A stretch of DNA of 64,000 bases from Auanema rhodensis. Lineage: Eukaryota; Nematoda; Chromadorea; Rhabditida; Rhabditidae. The notes below the pieces were generated by a model, which was given only the letters and a program-made list of their open reading frames with translations, had not been told where the DNA came from and made no database searches. The position numbers were made by a program, and so were the translations under genes. The stretch's first letter is position 1. Every line of letters begins with the position of its first letter. The stretch covers positions 62,001 through 126,000 of the forward strand of contig CAXKVF010000079.1 of assembly GCA_964057225.1 (NCBI GenBank), in the 5' to 3' direction. Below, one piece after another: positions 36,943 through 52,078 of this stretch.

Positions 36943-37822
36943 CCCCATGTCCATATTAGTCTAAAAACAAATTTTTATTGATATTGGTGCATGGTAACCA
37001 TGACTTTGAAATTTACGTGAACTTTAATTTATGCTAATTAAATGTACACGTGATGTGCACTTGGTATGTAACTCGCTTCACGTGAAAGATAAAGAGATGC
37101 GGTTTTCAAAATTAGATTCCCCATGTCCATATTAGTCTAAAAACAAATTTTTATTGATATTGGTTCATGGTAACCATGACTTTGAAATTTACGTGAACTT
37201 TAATTTATGCTAATTAAATGTACACGTGATGTGCACTTGGTATGTAACTCGCTTCACGTGAAAGATAAAGAGATGCGGTTTTCAAAATTAGATTCCCCAT
37301 GTCCATATTAGTCTAAAAACAAATTTTTATTGATATTGGTTCATGGTAACCATGACTTTGAAATTTACGTGAACTTTAATTTATGCTAATTAAATGTACA
37401 CGTGATGTGCACTTGGTATGTAACTCGCTTCACGTGAAAGATAAAGAGATGCGGTTTTCAAAATTAGAATCCCCATGTCCATATTAGTCTAAAAACAAAT
37501 TTTTATTGATATTAATTCATGATAACCATGACTTTGAAATTTACGTGAACTTTAATTTATGCTAATTAAATGTACACGTGATGTGCACTTGGTATGTAAC
37601 TCGCTTCACGTGAAAGATAAAGAGATGCGGTTTTCAAAATTAGAATCCCCATGTCCATATTAGTCTAAAAACAAATTTTTATTGATATTAATTCATGATA
37701 ACCATGACTTTGAAATTTACGTGAACTTTAATTTATGCTAATTAAATGTACACGTGATGTGCACTTGGTATGTAACTCGCTTCACGTGAAAGATAAAGAG
37801 ATGCGGTTTTCAAAATTAGATT
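36943..37822 (+). repeat. 5-unit tandem block, copy 1 (880 bp)
   Basis: Units 36943 (T47G), 37119, 37295, 37471 and 37647. The last two carry GATATTAATTCATGATAACC and are preceded by TTAGAATCCCC. The block is repeated directly next to itself at 37823-38702. A single further unit of the GATATTAATTCATG type is at 40111. Confidence 0.8.
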
Positions 37823-38702
37823 CCCCATGTCCATATTAGTCTAAAAACAAATTTTTATTGATATTGGTGCATGGTAACCATGACTTTGAAATTTACGTGA
37901 ACTTTAATTTATGCTAATTAAATGTACACGTGATGTGCACTTGGTATGTAACTCGCTTCACGTGAAAGATAAAGAGATGCGGTTTTCAAAATTAGATTCC
38001 CCATGTCCATATTAGTCTAAAAACAAATTTTTATTGATATTGGTTCATGGTAACCATGACTTTGAAATTTACGTGAACTTTAATTTATGCTAATTAAATG
38101 TACACGTGATGTGCACTTGGTATGTAACTCGCTTCACGTGAAAGATAAAGAGATGCGGTTTTCAAAATTAGATTCCCCATGTCCATATTAGTCTAAAAAC
38201 AAATTTTTATTGATATTGGTTCATGGTAACCATGACTTTGAAATTTACGTGAACTTTAATTTATGCTAATTAAATGTACACGTGATGTGCACTTGGTATG
38301 TAACTCGCTTCACGTGAAAGATAAAGAGATGCGGTTTTCAAAATTAGAATCCCCATGTCCATATTAGTCTAAAAACAAATTTTTATTGATATTAATTCAT
38401 GATAACCATGACTTTGAAATTTACGTGAACTTTAATTTATGCTAATTAAATGTACACGTGATGTGCACTTGGTATGTAACTCGCTTCACGTGAAAGATAA
38501 AGAGATGCGGTTTTCAAAATTAGAATCCCCATGTCCATATTAGTCTAAAAACAAATTTTTATTGATATTAATTCATGATAACCATGACTTTGAAATTTAC
38601 GTGAACTTTAATTTATGCTAATTAAATGTACACGTGATGTGCACTTGGTATGTAACTCGCTTCACGTGAAAGATAAAGAGATGCGGTTTTCAAAATTAGA
38701 TT
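37823..38702 (+). repeat. 5-unit tandem block, copy 2 (880 bp)
   Basis: Directly adjacent copy of 36943-37822; I see no difference between the two. This is the cleanest local unequal-exchange product in the window. Confidence 0.8.
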
Positions 38703-41700
38703 CCCCATGTCCATATTAGTCTAAAAACAAATTTTTATTGATATTGGTGCATGGTAACCATGACTTTGAAATTTACGTGAACTTTAATTAATGCTAATTA
38801 AATGTACACGTGATGTGCACTTGGTATGTAACTTGCTTCACGTGAAAGATAAAGAGATGCGGTTTTAAAAATTAGATTCCCCATGTCCATATTAGTCTAA
38901 AAACAAATTTTTATTGATATTGGTTCATGGTAACCATGACTTTGAAATTTAGGTGAACTTTAATTTATGCTAATTAAATGTACACGTGATGTGCACTTGG
39001 TATGTAACTCGCTTCACGTGAAAGATAAAGAGATGCGGTTTTCAAAATTAGATTCCCCATGTCCATATTAGTCTAAAAACAAATTTTTATTGATATTGGT
39101 GCATGGTAACCATGACTTTGAAATTTACGTGAACTTTAATTTATGCTAATTAAATGTACACGTGATGTGCACTTGGTATGTAACTCGCTTCACGTGAAAG
39201 ATAAAGAGATGCGGTTTTCAAAATTAGATTCCCCATGTTCATATTAGTCTAAAAACAAATTTTTATTGATATTGGTTCATGGTAACCATGACTTTGAAAT
39301 TTACGTGAACTTTAATTTATGCTAATTAAATGTACAGGTGATGTGCACTTGGTATGTAACTCGCTTCACGTGAAAGATAAAGAGATGCGGTTTTCAAAAT
39401 TAGATTCCCCATGTACATATTAGTCTAAAAACAAATTTTTATTGATATTGGTGCATGGTAACCATGACTTTGAAATTTACGTGAACTTTAATTTATGCTA
39501 ATTAAATGTACACGTGATGTGCACTTGGTATGTAACTCGCTTCACGTGAAAGATAAAGAGATGCGGTTTTCAAAATTAGATTCCCCATGTCCATATTAGT
39601 CTAAAAACAAATTTTTATTGATATTGGTTCATGGTAACCATGACTTTGAAATTTACGTGAACTTTAATTTATGCTAATTAAATGTACACGTGATGTGCAC
39701 TTGGTATGTAACTCGCTTCACGTGAAAGATAAAGAGATGCGGTTTTCAAAATTAGATTCCCCATGTCCATATTAGTCTAAAAACAAATTTTTATTGATAT
39801 TGGTTCATGGTAACCATGACTTTGAAATTTACGTGAACTTTAATTTATGCTAATTAAATGTACACGTGATGTGCACTTGGTATGTAACTCGCTTCACGTG
39901 AAAGATAAAGAGATGCGGTTTTCAAAATTAGATTCCCCATGTCCATATTAGTCTAAAAACAAATTTTTATTGATATTGGTTCATGGTAACCATGACTTTG
40001 AAATTTACGTGAACTTTAATTTAAGCTAATTAAATGTACACGTGATGTGCACTTGGTATGTAACTCGCTTCACGTGAAAGATAAAGAGATGCGGTTTTCA
40101 AAATTAGAATCCCCATGTCCATATTAGTCTAAAAACAAATTTTTATTGATATTAATTCATGATAACCATGACTTTGAAATTTACGTGAACTTTAATTTAT
40201 GCTAATTAAATGTACACGTGATGTGCACTTGGTATGTAACTCGCTTCACGTGAAAGATAAAGAGATGAGGTTTTCAAAATTAGATTCCCCATGTCCATAT
40301 TAGTCTAAAAACAAATTTTTATTGATATTGGTTCATGGTAACCATGACTTTGAAATTTACGTGAACTTTAATTTATGCTAATTAAATGTACACGTGATGT
40401 GCACTTGGTATGTAACTCGCTTCACGTGAAAGATAAAGAGATGCGGATTTCAAAATTAGATTCCCCATGTCCATATTAGTCTAAAAACAAATTTTTATTG
40501 ATATTGGTTCATGGTAACCATGACTTTGAAATTTACGTGAACTTTAATTTAAGCTAATTAAATGTACACGTGGTGTGCACTTGGTATGTAACTCGCTTCA
40601 CGTGAAAGATAAAGAGATGCGGTTTTCAAAATTAAATTCCCCATGTCCATATTAGTCTAAAAACAAATTTTTATTGATATTGGTGCATGGTAACCATGAC
40701 TTTGAAATTTACGTGAACTTTAATTTATGCTAATTAAATGTACACGTGATGTGCACTTGGTATGTAACTCGCTTCACGTGAAAGATAAAGAGATGCGGTT
40801 TTCAAAATTAGATTCCCCATGTCCATATTAGTCTAAAAACAAATTTTTATTGATATTGGTGCATGGTAACCATGACTTTGAAATTTACGTGAACTTTAAT
40901 TAATGCTAATTAAATGTACACGTGATGTGCACTTGGTATGTAACTTGCTTCACGTGAAAGATAAAGAGATGCGGTTTTAAAAATTAGATTCCCCATGTCC
41001 ATATTAGTCTAAAAACAAATTTTTATTGATATTGGTTCATGGTAACCATGACTTTGAAATTTACGTGAACTTTAATTTATGCTAATTAAATGTACACGTG
41101 ATGTGCACTTGGTATGTAACTCGCTTCACGTGAAAGATAAAGAGATGCGGTTTTCAAAATTAGATTCCCCATGTCCATATTAGTCTAAAAACAAATTTTT
41201 ATTGATATTGGTGCATGGTAACCATGACTTTGAAATTTACGTGAACTTCAATTTATGCTAATTAAATGTACACGTGATGTGCACTTGGTATGTAACTCGC
41301 TTCACGTGAAAGATAAAGAGATGCGGTTTTCAAAATTAGATTCCCCATGTTCATATTAGTCTAAAAACAAATTTTTATTGATATTGGTTCATGGTAACCA
41401 TGACTTTGAAATTTACGTGAACTTTAATTTATGCTAATTAAATGTACAGGTGATGTGCACTTGGTATGTAACTCGCTTCACGTGAAAGATAAAGAGATGC
41501 GGTTTTCAAAATTAGATTTCCCATGTCCATATTAGTCTAAAAACAAATTTTTATTGATATTGGTGCATGGTAACCATGACTTTGAAATTTACGTGAACTT
41601 TAATTTATGCTAATTAAATGTACACGTGATGTGCACTTGGTATGTAACTCGCTTCACGTGAAAGATAAAGAGATGCGGTTTTCAATATTAGATTCCTCAT

Positions 41701-42046
41701 GTTCATATTAGTCTAAAAACAAATTTTTAGTGATATTGGTTCATGGTAACCATGACTTTGAAATTTACGTGAACTTTAATTTATGCTAATTAAATGTACA
41801 GGTGATGTGCACTTGGTATGTAACTCGCTTCACGTGAAAGATAAAGAGATGCGGTTTTCAAAATTAGATTCCCCATGTCCATATTAGTCTAAAAACAAAT
41901 TTTTATTGATATTGGTGCATGGTAACCATGACTTTGAAATTTACGTGAACTTTAATTTATGCTAATTAAATGTACACGTGATGTGCACTTGGTATGTAAC
42001 TCGCTTCACGTGAAAGATAAAGAGATGCGGTTTTCAAAATTAGATT

Positions 42047-42574
42047 CCTCATGTCCATATTAGTCTAAAAACAAATTTTTATTGATATTGGTTCATGGTA
42101 ACCATGACTTTGAAATTTACGTGAACTTTAATTTATGCTAATTAAATGTACACGTGATGAACACTTGGTATGTAACTCGCTTCACGTGAAAGATAAAGAG
42201 ATGCGGTTTTCAAAATTAGATTCCCCATGTCCATATTAGTTTAAAAACAAATTTTTATTGATATTGGTGCATGGTAACCATGACTTTGAAATTTACGTGA
42301 ACTTTAATTTATGCTAATTAAATGTACACGTGATGTGCACTTGGTATGTAACTCGCTTCACGTGAAAGATAAAGAGATGCGGTTTTCAAAATTAGATTCC
42401 CCATGCCCATATTAGTCTAAAAACAAATTTTTAATGATATTGGTTCATGGTAACCATGACTTTGAAATTTACGTGAACTTTAATTTATGCTAATTAAATG
42501 TACACGTGGTGTGCACTTGGTATGTAACTCGCTTCACGTGAAAGATAAAGAGATGCGGTTTTCAAAATTAGATT
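42047..42574 (+). repeat. 3-unit satellite block, copy 1 (13-unit offset)
   Basis: Units 42047 (GTGATGAACACTTGG), 42223 (AGTTTAAAAAC with T47G) and 42399 (CCATGCCCATATT with A111G). The same three in order are at 44335, 44511 and 44687, 2,288 bp away. Confidence 0.7.
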
Positions 42575-44334
42575 CCCCATGTCCATATTAGTCTAAAAAC
42601 AAATTTTTATTGATATTGGTGCATGGTAACCATGACTTTGAAATTTACGTGAACTTTAATTTATGCTAATTAAATGTACACGTGATGTGCACTTGGTATG
42701 TAACTCGCTTCACGTAAAAGATAAAGAGATGCGGTTTTCAAAATTATATTCCCCATGTCCATATTAGTTTAAAAACAAATTTTTATTGATATTGGTGCAT
42801 GGTAACCATGACTTTGAAATTTACGTGAACTTTAATTTATGCTAATTAAATGTACACGTGATGTGCACTTGGTATGTAACTCGCTTCACGTGAAAGATAA
42901 AGAGATGCGGTTTTCAAAATTAGATTCCCCATGTCCATATTAGTCTAAAAACAAATTTTTATTGATATTGGTTCATGGTAACCATGACTTTGAAATTTAC
43001 GTGAACTTCAATTTATGCTAATTAAATGTACACGTGATGTGCACTTGGTATGTAACTCGCTTCACGTGAAAGATAAAGAGATGCGGTTTTCAAAATTAGG
43101 TTCCCCATGTCCATATTAGTCTAAAAACAAATTTTTATTGATATTGGTTCATGGTAACCATGTCTTTGAAATTTACGTGAACTTTAATTTATGCTAATTA
43201 AATGTACACGTGATGTGCACTTGGTATGTAACTCGCTTCACGTGAAAGATAAAGAGATGCGGTTTTCAAAATTAGATTCCCCATGTCCATATTAGTTTAA
43301 AAACAAATTTTTATTGATATTGGTGCATGGTAACCATGACTTTGAAATTTACGTGAACTTTAATTCATGCTAATTAAATGTACACGTGATGTGCACTTGG
43401 TATGTAACTCGCTTCACGTAAAAGATAAAGAGATGCAGTTTTCAAAATTAGATTCCCCATGTCCATATTAGTCTAAAAACAAATTTTTATTGATATTGGT
43501 TCATGGTAACCATGTCTTTGAAATTTACGTGAACTTTAATTTATGCTAATTAAATGTACACGTGATGTGCACTTGGTATGTAACTCGCTTCACGTGAAAG
43601 ATAAAGAGATGCGGTTTTCAAAATTAGATTCCCCATGTCCATATTAGTCTAAAAACAAATTTTTATTGATATTGGTTCATGGTAACCATGACATTGAAAT
43701 TTACGTGAACTTTAATTCATGCTAATTAAATGTACACGTGATGTGCACTTGTTATGTAACTCGCTTCACGTGAAAGATGAAGAGATGCGGTTTTCAAAAT
43801 TAGATTCCCCATGTCCATATTAGTCTAAAAACAAATTTTTATTGATATTGGTGCATGGTAACCATGACTTTGAAATTTACGTGAACTTTAATTTATGCTA
43901 ATTAAATGTACACGTGATGTGCACTTGGTATGTAACTCGCTTCACGTGAAAGATAAAGAGATGCGGTTTTCAAAATTAGATTCCCCATGTCCATATTAGT
44001 CTAAAAACAACTTTTCATTGATATTGGTTCATGGTAACCATGACATTGAAATTTACGTGAACTTTAATTTATGCTTATTAAATGTACACGTGATGTGCCC
44101 TTGGTATGTAACTCGCTTCACGTGAAAGATAAAGAGATGCGGTTTTCAAAATTAGATTCCCCATGTCCATATTAGTCTAAAAACAAATTTTTATTGATAT
44201 TGGTTCATGGTAACCATGACTTTGAAATTTACGTGAACTTTAATTTATGCTAATTAAATGTACACGTGATGTGCACTTGGTATGTAACTCGCTTCACGTG
44301 AAAGATAAAGAGATGCGGTTTTCAAAATTAGATT

Positions 44335-44862
44335 CCCCATGTCCATATTAGTCTAAAAACAAATTTTTATTGATATTGGTTCATGGTAACCATGACTTTG
44401 AAATTTACGTGAACTTTAATTTATGCTAATTAAATGTACACGTGATGAACACTTGGTATGTAACTCGCTTCACGTGAAAGATAAAGAGATGCGGTTTTCA
44501 AAATTAGATTCCCCATGTCCATATTAGTTTAAAAACAAATTTTTATTGATATTGGTGCATGGTAACCATGACTTTGAAATTTACGTGAACTTTAATTTAT
44601 GCTAATTAAATGTACACGTGATGTGCACTTGGTATGTAACTCGCTTCACGTGAAAGATAAAGAGATGCGGTTTTCAAAATTAGAATCCCCATGCCCATAT
44701 TAGTCTAAAAACAAATTTTTATTGATATTGGTTCATGGTAACCATGACTTTGAAATTTACGTGAACTTTAATTTATGCTAATTAAATGTACACGTGGTGT
44801 GCACTTGGTATGTAACTCGCTTCACGTGAAAGATAAAGAGATGCGGTTTTCAAAATTAGATT
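44335..44862 (+). repeat. 3-unit satellite block, copy 2 (13-unit offset)
   Basis: Copy of 42047-42574. Private changes are ATTAGAATCCCC before the third unit in this copy and TTTTTAATGATATT in the third unit of copy 1. Confidence 0.7.
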
Positions 44863-45742
44863 CCCCATGTCCATATTAGTCTAAAAACAAATTTTTATTG
44901 ATATTGGTTCATGGTAACCATGACTTTGAAATTTACGTGAACTTTAATTTATGCTAATTAAATGTACACGTGATGTGCACTTGGTATGTAACTCGCTTCA
45001 CGTGAAAGATAAAGAGATGCGGTTTTCAAAATTAGATTCCCCATGTCCATATTAGTCTAAAAACAAATTTTTATTGATATTGGTTCATGGTAACCATGAC
45101 TTTGAAATTTACGTGAACTTTAATTTATGCTAATTAAATGTACACGTGGTGTGCACTTGGTATGTAACTCGCTTCACGTGAAAGATAAAGAGATGCGGTT
45201 TTCAAAATTAGATTCCCCATGTCCATATTAGTCTAAAAACAAATTTTTATTGATATTGGTGCATGGTAACCATGACTTTGAAATTTACGTGAACTTTAAT
45301 TCATGCTAATTAAATGTACACGTGATGTGCACTTGGTATGTAACTCGCTTCACGTGAAAGATAAAGAGATGCGGTTTTCAAAATTAGATTCCCCATGTCC
45401 ATATTAGTCTAAAAACAAATTTTTATTGATATTGGTTCATGGTAACCATGACTTTGAAATTTACGTGAACTTTAATTTATGCTAATTAAATGTACACGTG
45501 ATGTGCACTTGGTATGTAACTCGCTTCACGTGAAAGATAAAGAGATGCGGTTTTCAAAATTAGATTCCCCATGTCCATATTAGTCTAAAAACGAATTTTT
45601 ATTGATATTGGTGCATGGTAACCATGACTTTGAAATTTACGTGAACTTTAGTTTATGCTAATTAAATGTACACGTGGTGTGCACTTGGTATGTAACTCGC
45701 TTCACGTGAAAGATAAAGAGATGCGGTTTTCAAAATTAAATT

Positions 45743-45918
45743 CCCCATGTCCATATTAGTCTAAAAACAAATTTTTATTGATATTGGTTCATGGTAACCA
45801 TGACTTTGAGATTTACGTGAACTTCAATTTATGCTAAATAAATGTACACGTGATGTGCCCTTGGTATGTAACTCGCTTCTCGTGAAAGATAAAGAGATGC
45901 GGTTTTCAAAATTAGATT
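45743..45918 (+). repeat. Most diverged satellite monomer seen
   Basis: Several substitutions fall within one unit: TTGAGATTTACG, ACTTCAATTTATG, GCTAAATAAATG, GTGCCCTTGG and CTTCTCGTGAAAG. The following unit adds CCTTGTCC and AGTTTGAAAAC. Length is still 176 bp. It lies in the 41.5-47 kb zone, where private changes are generally more frequent. Confidence 0.7.
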
Positions 45919-47326
45919 CCCCTTGTCCATATTAGTTTGAAAACAAATTTTTATTGATATTGGTGCATGGTAACCATGACTTTGAAATTTACGTGAACTT
46001 TAATTTATGCTAATTAAATGTACACGTGATGTGCACTTGGTATGTAACTCGCTTCACGTGAGAGATAAAGAGATGCGGTTTTCAAAATTTGATTCCCCAT
46101 GTCCATATTAGTCTAAAAACAAATTTTTATTGATATTGGTTCATGGTAACCATGACTTTGAAATTTACGTGAACTTTAATTTATGCTAATTAAATGTACA
46201 CGTGATGTGCACTTGGTATGTAACTCGCTTCACGTGAAAGATAAAGAGATGCGGTTTTCAAAATTAGATTCCCCATGTCCATATTAGTTTAAAAACAAAT
46301 TTATATTGATATTGGTGCATGGTAACCATGACTTTGAAATTTACGTGAACTTTAATTTATGCTAATTAAATGTACACGTGGTGTGCACTTGGTATGTAAC
46401 TCGCTTCACGTGAAAGATAAAGAGATGCGGTTTTCAAAATTAGATTCCCCATGTCCATATTAGTCTAAAAACAAATTTTTATTGATATTGGTGCATGGTA
46501 ACCATGACTTTGAAATTTACGTGAACTTTAATTTATGCTAATTAAATGTACACGTGATGTGCACTTGGTATGTAACTCGCTTCACGTGAAAGATAAAGAG
46601 ATGCGGTTTTCAAAATTAGATTCCCCATGTCCATATTAGTTTAAAAACAAATTTATATTGATATTGGTGCATGGTAACCATGACTTTGAAATTTACGTGA
46701 ACTTTAATTTATGCTAATTAAATGTACACGTGGTGTGCACTTGGTATGTAACTCGCTTCACGTGAGAGATAAAGAGATGCGGTTTTCAAAATTTGATTCC
46801 CCATGTCCATATTAGTCTAAAAACAAATTTTTATTGATATTGGTGCATGGTAACCATGACTTTGAAATTTACGTGAACTTTAATTTATGCTAATTAAATG
46901 TACACTTGATGTGCACTTGGTATGTAACTCGCTTCACGTGAAAGATAAAGAGATGCGGTTTTCAAAATTAGATTCCCCATGTCCATATTAGTCTAAAAAC
47001 AAATTTTTATTGATATTGGTTCATGGTAACCATGTCTTTGAAATTTACGTGAACTTTAATTTATGCTAATTAAATGTACACGTGATGTGCACTTGGTATG
47101 TAACTCGCTTCACGTGAAAGATAAAGAGATGCGGTTTTCAAAATTAGATTCCCCATGTCCATATTAGTCTAAAAACAAATTTTTATTGATATTGGTTCAT
47201 GGTAACCATGTCTTTGAAATTTACGTGAACTTTAATTTATGCTAATTAAATGTACACGTGATGTGCACTTGGTATGTAACTCGCTTCACGTGAAAGATAA
47301 AGAGATGCGGTTTTCAAAATTAGATT

Positions 47327-50300
47327 CCCCATGTCCATATTAGTCTAAAAACAAATTTTTATTGATATTGGTGCATGATAACCATGACTTTGAAATTTAC
47401 GTGAACTTTAATTTATGCTAATTAAATGTACACGTGATGTGCACTTGGTATGTAACTCGCTTCACGTGAAAGATAAAGAGATGCGGTTTTCAAAATTAGG
47501 TTCCCCATGTCCATATTAGTCTAAAAACAAATTTTTATTGATATTGGTTCATGGTAACCATGACTTTGAAATTTACGTGAACTTTAATTTATGCTAATTA
47601 AATGTACACGTGATGTGCACTTGGTATGTAACTCGCTTCACGTGAAAGATAAAGAGATGCGGTTTTCAAAATTAGATTCCCCATGTCCATATTAGTCTAA
47701 AAACGAATTTTTATTGATATTGGTGCATGGTAACCATGACTTTGAAATTTACGTGAACTTTAGTTTATGCTAATTAAATGTACACGTGGTGTGCACTTGG
47801 TATGTAACTCGCTTCACGTGAAAGATAAAGAGATGCGGTTTTCAAAATTAGATTCCCCATGTCCATATTAGTCTAAAAACAAATTTTTATTGATATTGGT
47901 TCATGGTAACCATGACTTTGAAATTTACGTGAACTTTAATTTATGCTAATTAAATGTACACGTGATGTGCACTTGGTATGTAACTCGCTTCACGTGAAAG
48001 ATAAAGAGATGCGGTTTTCAAAATTAGATTCCCCATGTCCATATTAGTCTAAAAACAAATTTTTATTGATATTGGTTCATGGTAACCATGACTTTGAAAT
48101 TTACGTGAACTTTAATTTATGCTAATTAAATGTACACGTGATGTGCACTTGGTATGTAACTCGCTTCACGTGAAAGATAAAGAGATGCGGTTTTCAAAAT
48201 TAGATTCCCCATGTCCATATTAGTCTAAAAACAAATTTTTATTGATATTGGTGCATGGTAACCATGACTTTGAAATTTACGTGAACTTTAATTTATGCTA
48301 ATTAAATGTACACGTGATGTGCACTTGGTATGTAACTCGCTTCACGTGAAAGATAAAGAGATGCGGTTTTCAAAATTAGATTCCTTATGTCCATATTAGT
48401 CCAAAAACAAATTTTTATTGATATTGGTTCATGGTAACCATGACTTTGAAATTTACGTGAACTTTAATTTATGCTAATTAAATGTACACGTGATGTGCAC
48501 TTGGTATGTAACTCGCTTCACGTGAAAGATAAAGAGATGCGGTTCTCAAAATTAGATTCCCCATGTCCATATTAGTCCAAAAACAAATTTTTATTGATAT
48601 TGGTTCATGGTAACCATGTCTTTGAAATTTACGTGAACTTTAATTTATGCTAATTAAATGTACACGTGATGTGCACTTGGTATGTAACTCGCTTCACGTG
48701 AAAGATAAAGAGATGAGGTTTTCAAAATTAGATTCCCCATGTCCATATTAGTCTAAAAACAAATTTTTATTGATATTGGTGCATGGTAACCATGACTTTG
48801 AAATTTACGTGAACTTTAATTTATGCTAATTAAATGTACACGTGATGTGCACTTGGTATGTAACTCGCTTCACGTGAAAGATAAAGAGATGCGGTTTACA
48901 AAATTAGATTCCCCATGTCCATATTAGTCTAAAAACAAATTTTTATTGATATTGGTTCATGGTAACCATGACTTTGAAATTTACGTGAACTTTAATTTAT
49001 GCTGATTAAATGTACACGTGATGTGCACTTGGTATGTAACTCGCTTCACGTGAAAGATAAAGAGATGCGGTTTTCAAAATTAGATTCCCCATGTCCATAT
49101 TAGGCTAAAAACAAACTTTTATTGATATTGGTTCATGGTAACCATGACTTTGAAATTTACGTGAACTTTAATTTATGCTGATTAAATGTACACGTGATGT
49201 GCACTTGGTATGTAACTCGCTTCACGTGAAAGATAAAGAGATGCGGTTTTCAAAATTAGATTCCCCATGTCCATATTAGTCTAAAAACAACTTTTTATTG
49301 ATATTGGTGCATGGTAACCTTGACTTTGAAATTTACGTGAACTTTAATTCATGCTAATTAAATGTACACGTGATGTGCACTTGGTATGTAACTCGCTTCA
49401 CGTGAAAGATAAAGAGATGCGGTTTTCAAAATTAGATTCCCCATGTCTATATTAGTCTAAACACAAATTTTTATTGATATTGGTTCATGGTAACCATGAC
49501 TTTGAAATTTACGTGAACTTTAATTTATGCTAATTAAATGTACACGTGATGTGCACTTGGTATGTAACTCGCTTCACGTGAAAGATAAAGAGATGAGGTT
49601 TTCAAAATTAGATTCCCCATGTCCATATTAGTCTAAAAACAAATTTTTATTGATATTGGTTCATGGTAACCATGACTTTGAAATTTACGTGAACTTTAAT
49701 TTATGCTGATTAAATGTACACGTGATGTGCACTTGGTATGTAACTCGCTTCACGTGAAAGATAAAGAGATGCGGTTTTCAAAATTAGATTCCCCATGTCC
49801 ATATTAGTCTAAAAACAACTTTTTATTGATATTGGTGCATGGTAACCTTGACTTTGAAATTTACGTGAACTTTAATTCATGCTAATTAAATGTACACGTG
49901 ATGTGCACTTGGTATGTAACTCGCTTCACGTGAAAGATAAAGAGATGCGGTTTTCAAAATTAGATTCCCCATGTCCATATTAGTCTAAACACAAATTTTT
50001 ATTGATATTGGTTCATGGTAACCATGACTTTGAAATTTACGTGAACTTTAATTTATGCTAATTAAATGTACACGTGATGTGCACTTGGTATGTAACTCGC
50101 TTCACGTGAAAGATAAAGAGATGCGGTTTTCAAAATTAGATTCCCCATGTCCATATTAGTCTAAAAACAAATTTTTATTGATATTGGTGCATGGTAACCA
50201 TGACTTTGAAATTTACGTGAACTTTAATTCATGCTAATTAAATGTACACGTGATGTGCACTTGGTATGTAACTCGCTTCACGTAAAAGATAAAGAGATGC

Positions 50301-51550
50301 GGTTTTCAAAATTAGATTCCCCATGTCCATATTAGTCTAAAAACAAATTTTTATTGATATTGGTTCGTGGTAACCATGTCTTTGAAATTTACGTGAACTT
50401 TAATTTATGCTAATTAAATGTACACGTGATGTGCACTTGGTATGTAACTCGCTTCACGTGAAAGATAAAGAGATGCGGTTTTCAAAATTAGATTCCCCAT
50501 GTCCATATTAGTCTAAAAACAAATTTTTATTGATATTGGTGCATGGTAACCATGACTTTGAAATTTACGTGAACTTTAATTTATGCTAATTAAATGTACA
50601 CGTGATGTGCACTTGGTATGTAACTCGCTTCACGTGAAAGATAAAGAGATGCGGTTTACAAAATTAGATTCCCCATGTCCATATTAGTCTAAAAACAAAT
50701 TTTTATTGATATTGGTTCATGGTAACCATGACTTTGAAATTTACGTGAACTTTAATTTATGCTGATTAAATGTACACGTGATGTGCACTTGGTATGTAAC
50801 TCGCTTCACGTGAAAGATAAAGAGATGCGGTTTTCAAAATTAGATTCCCCATGTCCATATTAGTCTAAAAACAAATTTTTATTGATATTGGTGCATGGTA
50901 ACCTTGACTTTGAAATTTACGTGAACTTTAATTCATGCTAATTAAATGTACACGTGATGTGCACTTGGTATGTAACTCGCTTCACGTGAAAGATAAAGAG
51001 ATGCGGTTTTCAAAATTAGATTCCCCATGTCCATATTAGTCTAAAAACAAATTTTTATTGATATTGGTTCATGGTAACCATGACTTTGAAATTTACGTGA
51101 ACTTTAATTTATGCTAATTAAATGTACACGTGATGTGCACTTGGTATGTAACTCGCTTCACGTGAAAGATAAAGAGATGCGGTTTTCAAAATTAGTTTCC
51201 CCATGTCCATATTAGTCTAAAAACAAATTTTTATTGATATTGGTGCATGGTAACCATGACTTTGAAATTTACGTGAACTTTAATTCATGCTAATTAAATG
51301 TACACGTGATGTGCACTTGGTATGTAACTCGTTTCACGTAAAAGATAAAGAGATGCGGTTTTCAAAATTAGATTCCCCATGTCCATATTAGTCTAAAAAC
51401 AAATTTTTATTGATATTGGTGCATGGTAACCATGACTTTGAAATTTACGTGAACTTTAGTTTATGCTAATTAAATGTAAACGTGGTGTGCACTTGGTATG
51501 TAACTCGCTTCACGTGAAAGATAAAGAGATGCGGTTTTCAAAATTAGATT
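47327..51550 (+). repeat. 24-unit higher-order block, copy 1 (27-unit offset)
   Basis: 4,224 bp. Markers in order include GTGCATGATAACC (47327), ATTAGGTTCC, AAAAACGAAT with CTTTAGTTTATG, ATTCCTTATG with AGTCCAAAAAC, GGTTCTCAAA, GATGAGGTT, GGTTTACAAA, TTAGGCTAAAAACAAAC, ACCTTGAC units, TGTCTATATTAG, AGTCTAAACAC, TTAGTTTCCCC, CGTTTCACGTAAAAG and GTAAACGTGGTG. All recur 4,752 bp (27 units) later. I found no difference between the copies at the markers I compared. The boundary on the right is at 51551 against 56303. Confidence 0.88.
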
Positions 51551-52078
51551 CCCCATGTCCATATTAGTCTAAACACAAATTTTTATTGATATTGGTTCAT
51601 GGTAACCATGACTTTGAAATTTACGTGAACTTTAATTTATGCTAATTAAATGTACACGTGATGTGCACTTGGTATGTAACTCGCTTCACGTGAAAGATAA
51701 AGAGATGCGGTTTTCAAAATTAGATTCCCCATGTCCATATTAGTCTAAAAACAAATTTTTATTGATATTGGTGCATGGTAACCATGACTTTGAAATTTAC
51801 GTGAACTTTAATTCATGCTAATTAAATGTACACGTGATGTGCACTTGGTATGTAACTCGCTTCACGTAAAAGATAAAGAGATGCGGTTTTCAAAATTAGA
51901 TTCCCCATGTCCATATTAGTCTAAAAACAAATTTTTATTGATATTGGTTCGTGGTAACCATGTCTTTGAAATTTACGTGAACTTTAATTTATGCTAATTA
52001 AATGTACACGTGATGTGCACTTGGTATGTAACTCGCTTCACGTGAAAGATAAAGAGATGCGGTTTTCAAAATTAGATT

